A DNA stretch of 6,932 nucleotides, from NCBI GenBank assembly GCA_018384835.1, contig JAHAYB010000285.1:1-6932 (forward strand), read 5' to 3'. Below, in pieces: positions 6,343-6,932 of this stretch (positions are counted from its first letter, which is position 1; every line of letters begins with the position of its first letter). Below the pieces are notes generated by a model. The model had not been told where the DNA came from. It saw only the letters and a program-made list of their open reading frames with translations, and made no database searches. The position numbers and the translations under genes are program-made. The DNA is from Comamonas sp. (GTDB lineage: Bacteria > Pseudomonadota > Gammaproteobacteria > Burkholderiales > Burkholderiaceae_C).

Positions 6343-6523
6343 CGCGGGCTTGCCTGATAGATAGCTAGGTATTTTCCCTAGAGTGACTTATCGGCGAGTT
6401 TGTCACATCTCCCCTCACACACACCCTGGGTGGCTGGCCAGTCTTTGACACTGGCTGCTAGCTTCTACACCCACTGCCCTCACCCCTGCCCCAGCGCAGG
6501 CGGCTTTTGAGGGCTGACATTTG

Positions 6524-6557
6524 TTTGACGGCGGATGTTTCTTGTAACCCCGTCAAA
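6524..6557. repeat. 8-bp inverted repeat in the helicase leader
   Basis: TTTGACGG (6524-6531) and CCGTCAAA (6550-6557) are perfect inverted copies with 18 bases between. It is the longest perfect stem inside the predicted helicase leader and lies about 95 bases before the ATG. Its left arm contains TTGACG, which resembles a -35 box, but no -10 lies at a suitable distance. An RNA stem or protein site is more likely than a second promoter. Confidence 0.45.
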
Positions 6558-6651
6558 AACTCGGCCTCTCATTGATTTGCATTGCCACTGTGCCCACGCA
6601 GGCAGCAGGGGCGTGGCCGCGTTGTTGTCCGCATCTTGAAAACTAAACGCT

Positions 6652-6932
6652 ATGAACGCTACTGAAATTGTGCAGGGTCAACCTGCCCCTGCCTTGGCCA
6701 CTGCCGCCCCTGAAGAATCCATCCAAGCCACAGAGACTGTGGAAATAACACAAGCTGCTCCAACCACAGACGCAGTGGAAACCCCTGAAACTGCCGCCCC
6801 CCAAGCCGCCACCCCCCACCCCTTTGTTGCGCTGGGCTTGGACGAAACGCTGGTACGCGCCGTGGCCGACTTGGGCGACTCCCAGCCCACCGCACTACAA
6901 ACCAACGCCATCCCGATTGCCATGGGTTCCCA
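6652..6932 (+). CDS. DEAD-box ATP-dependent RNA helicase, N-terminal part (3' end outside window)
   Basis: Start of an RNA helicase that unwinds RNA duplexes using ATP, usually in ribosome assembly, RNA decay or cold adaptation. The frame starts at the ATG at 6652 and stays open to the right edge; 93 full codons are visible. Residues 1-57 are an acidic, Ala/Pro/Thr/Glu-rich extension that is probably disordered. Residues 58-92 hold the Q motif region: Phe58, then LGL at 61-63, LVRAV at 67-71, and G-D-S-Q-P-T-A-L-Q ending at Gln83, followed by AIPIAMG. The spacing of 17 residues between Phe58 and Gly75 is as in eIF4A and RhlE-type proteins, and Gln83 would contact the adenine of ATP. Asp76 replaces the usual aromatic after this Gly. 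Motifs I (Walker A) and DEAD lie beyond the window, so the subfamily (RhlE, DeaD, SrmB or other) cannot be decided. No clear Shine-Dalgarno precedes the ATG. Confidence 0.85.
   Translation, partial: MNATEIVQGQPAPALATAAPEESIQATETVEITQAAPTTDAVETPETAAPQAATPHPFVALGLDETLVRAVADLGDSQPTALQTNAIPIAMGS

Larger units (their letters stand above)
6294..6651. other. 358-base intergenic region: promoter and long structured leader of the helicase gene
   Basis: No plausible gene was seen on either strand. No T-tailed terminator follows the regulator, so some read-through into the helicase gene is possible. After the promoter at 6314-6342 the predicted leader contains several short stems: CTAGG/CCTAG (6365-6369 with 6377-6381), GCCAGT/ACTGGC (6437-6442 with 6450-6455), CCTGC/GCAGG (6485-6489 with 6496-6500), TTTGACGG/CCGTCAAA (6524-6531 with 6550-6557), and CCACGC/GCGTGG (6594-6599 with 6611-6616). 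Such long leaders are known for cold-shock DEAD-box helicase genes such as E. coli csdA/deaD. Common ancestry of this leader with those is not shown. Confidence 0.55.

Noticed and set aside
6398..6406. Antisense promoter reading GTGACA on the minus strand
   Set aside because: No acceptable -10 hexamer occurs 16-18 bases downstream on that strand.
6485..6510. Possible terminator (CCTGC/GCAGG stem followed by TTTT at 6505-6508) after the MocR gene
   Set aside because: The stem is only 5 bp, the T run is short and separated from it, and it lies about 190 bases beyond the stop codon.
6678..6923. Minus-strand frames over the last 250 bases
   Set aside because: The plus strand here encodes a helicase Q motif in a frame open to the window edge; the antisense translations are low-complexity with no recognisable domain.
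1..6932. Mobile element, defence system or CRISPR array
   Set aside because: No transposase or integrase, no regularly spaced repeats and no defence protein motifs were seen; all genes belong to well-known housekeeping or metabolic families.

Overview
The window looks like ordinary chromosome from a betaproteobacterium, most likely Burkholderiales (Comamonadaceae-like). This is a judgement from moderately high GC, protein wording and gene content, not a match to a named strain. It holds six protein-coding genes: four complete, and one cut by each window edge. I see no tRNA, rRNA, CRISPR array, transposase or attachment site, and I found no convincing new biological system.

Layout. Bases 2-1021 (+) encode the cytoplasmic part of a methyl-accepting chemotaxis protein whose start lies before the window. 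It converges on a Sco1/SenC-type copper chaperone lipoprotein (1035-1676, -), with only 13 bases between the two stop codons. Upstream of that, on the same strand, are a GabD-type succinate-semialdehyde dehydrogenase (1756-3225, -) and a GabT-type 4-aminobutyrate aminotransferase (3324-4634, -). A well-formed intrinsic terminator lies between gabT and gabD. Divergent from gabT, across a 231-base regulatory region, is a MocR-type regulator (4866-6293, +), a GntR winged helix fused to a PLP aminotransferase-like domain. After a 358-base gap a DEAD-box RNA helicase begins (6652, +) and runs off the right edge.

How the genes fit together. The centre is a compact GABA-use module. GabT moves the amino group of GABA to 2-oxoglutarate, giving succinate semialdehyde; GabD oxidises this to succinate for the TCA cycle. 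The divergent MocR protein is the obvious candidate regulator and could sense GABA or a related amine through its PLP. A DavT/DavD role in 5-aminovalerate (lysine) breakdown cannot be excluded from sequence alone.

The most interesting points are regulatory or compositional. There is a direct repeat in the gabT/regulator intergenic region, and a terminator inside the gabT-gabD unit. A repeat-filled inverted repeat lies before the Sco gene. A strong extended -10 promoter predicts a leader of about 300 nt on the helicase mRNA. The chemoreceptor gene climbs from about 33% to 60% GC along its length and seems to have lost several canonical methylation residues.
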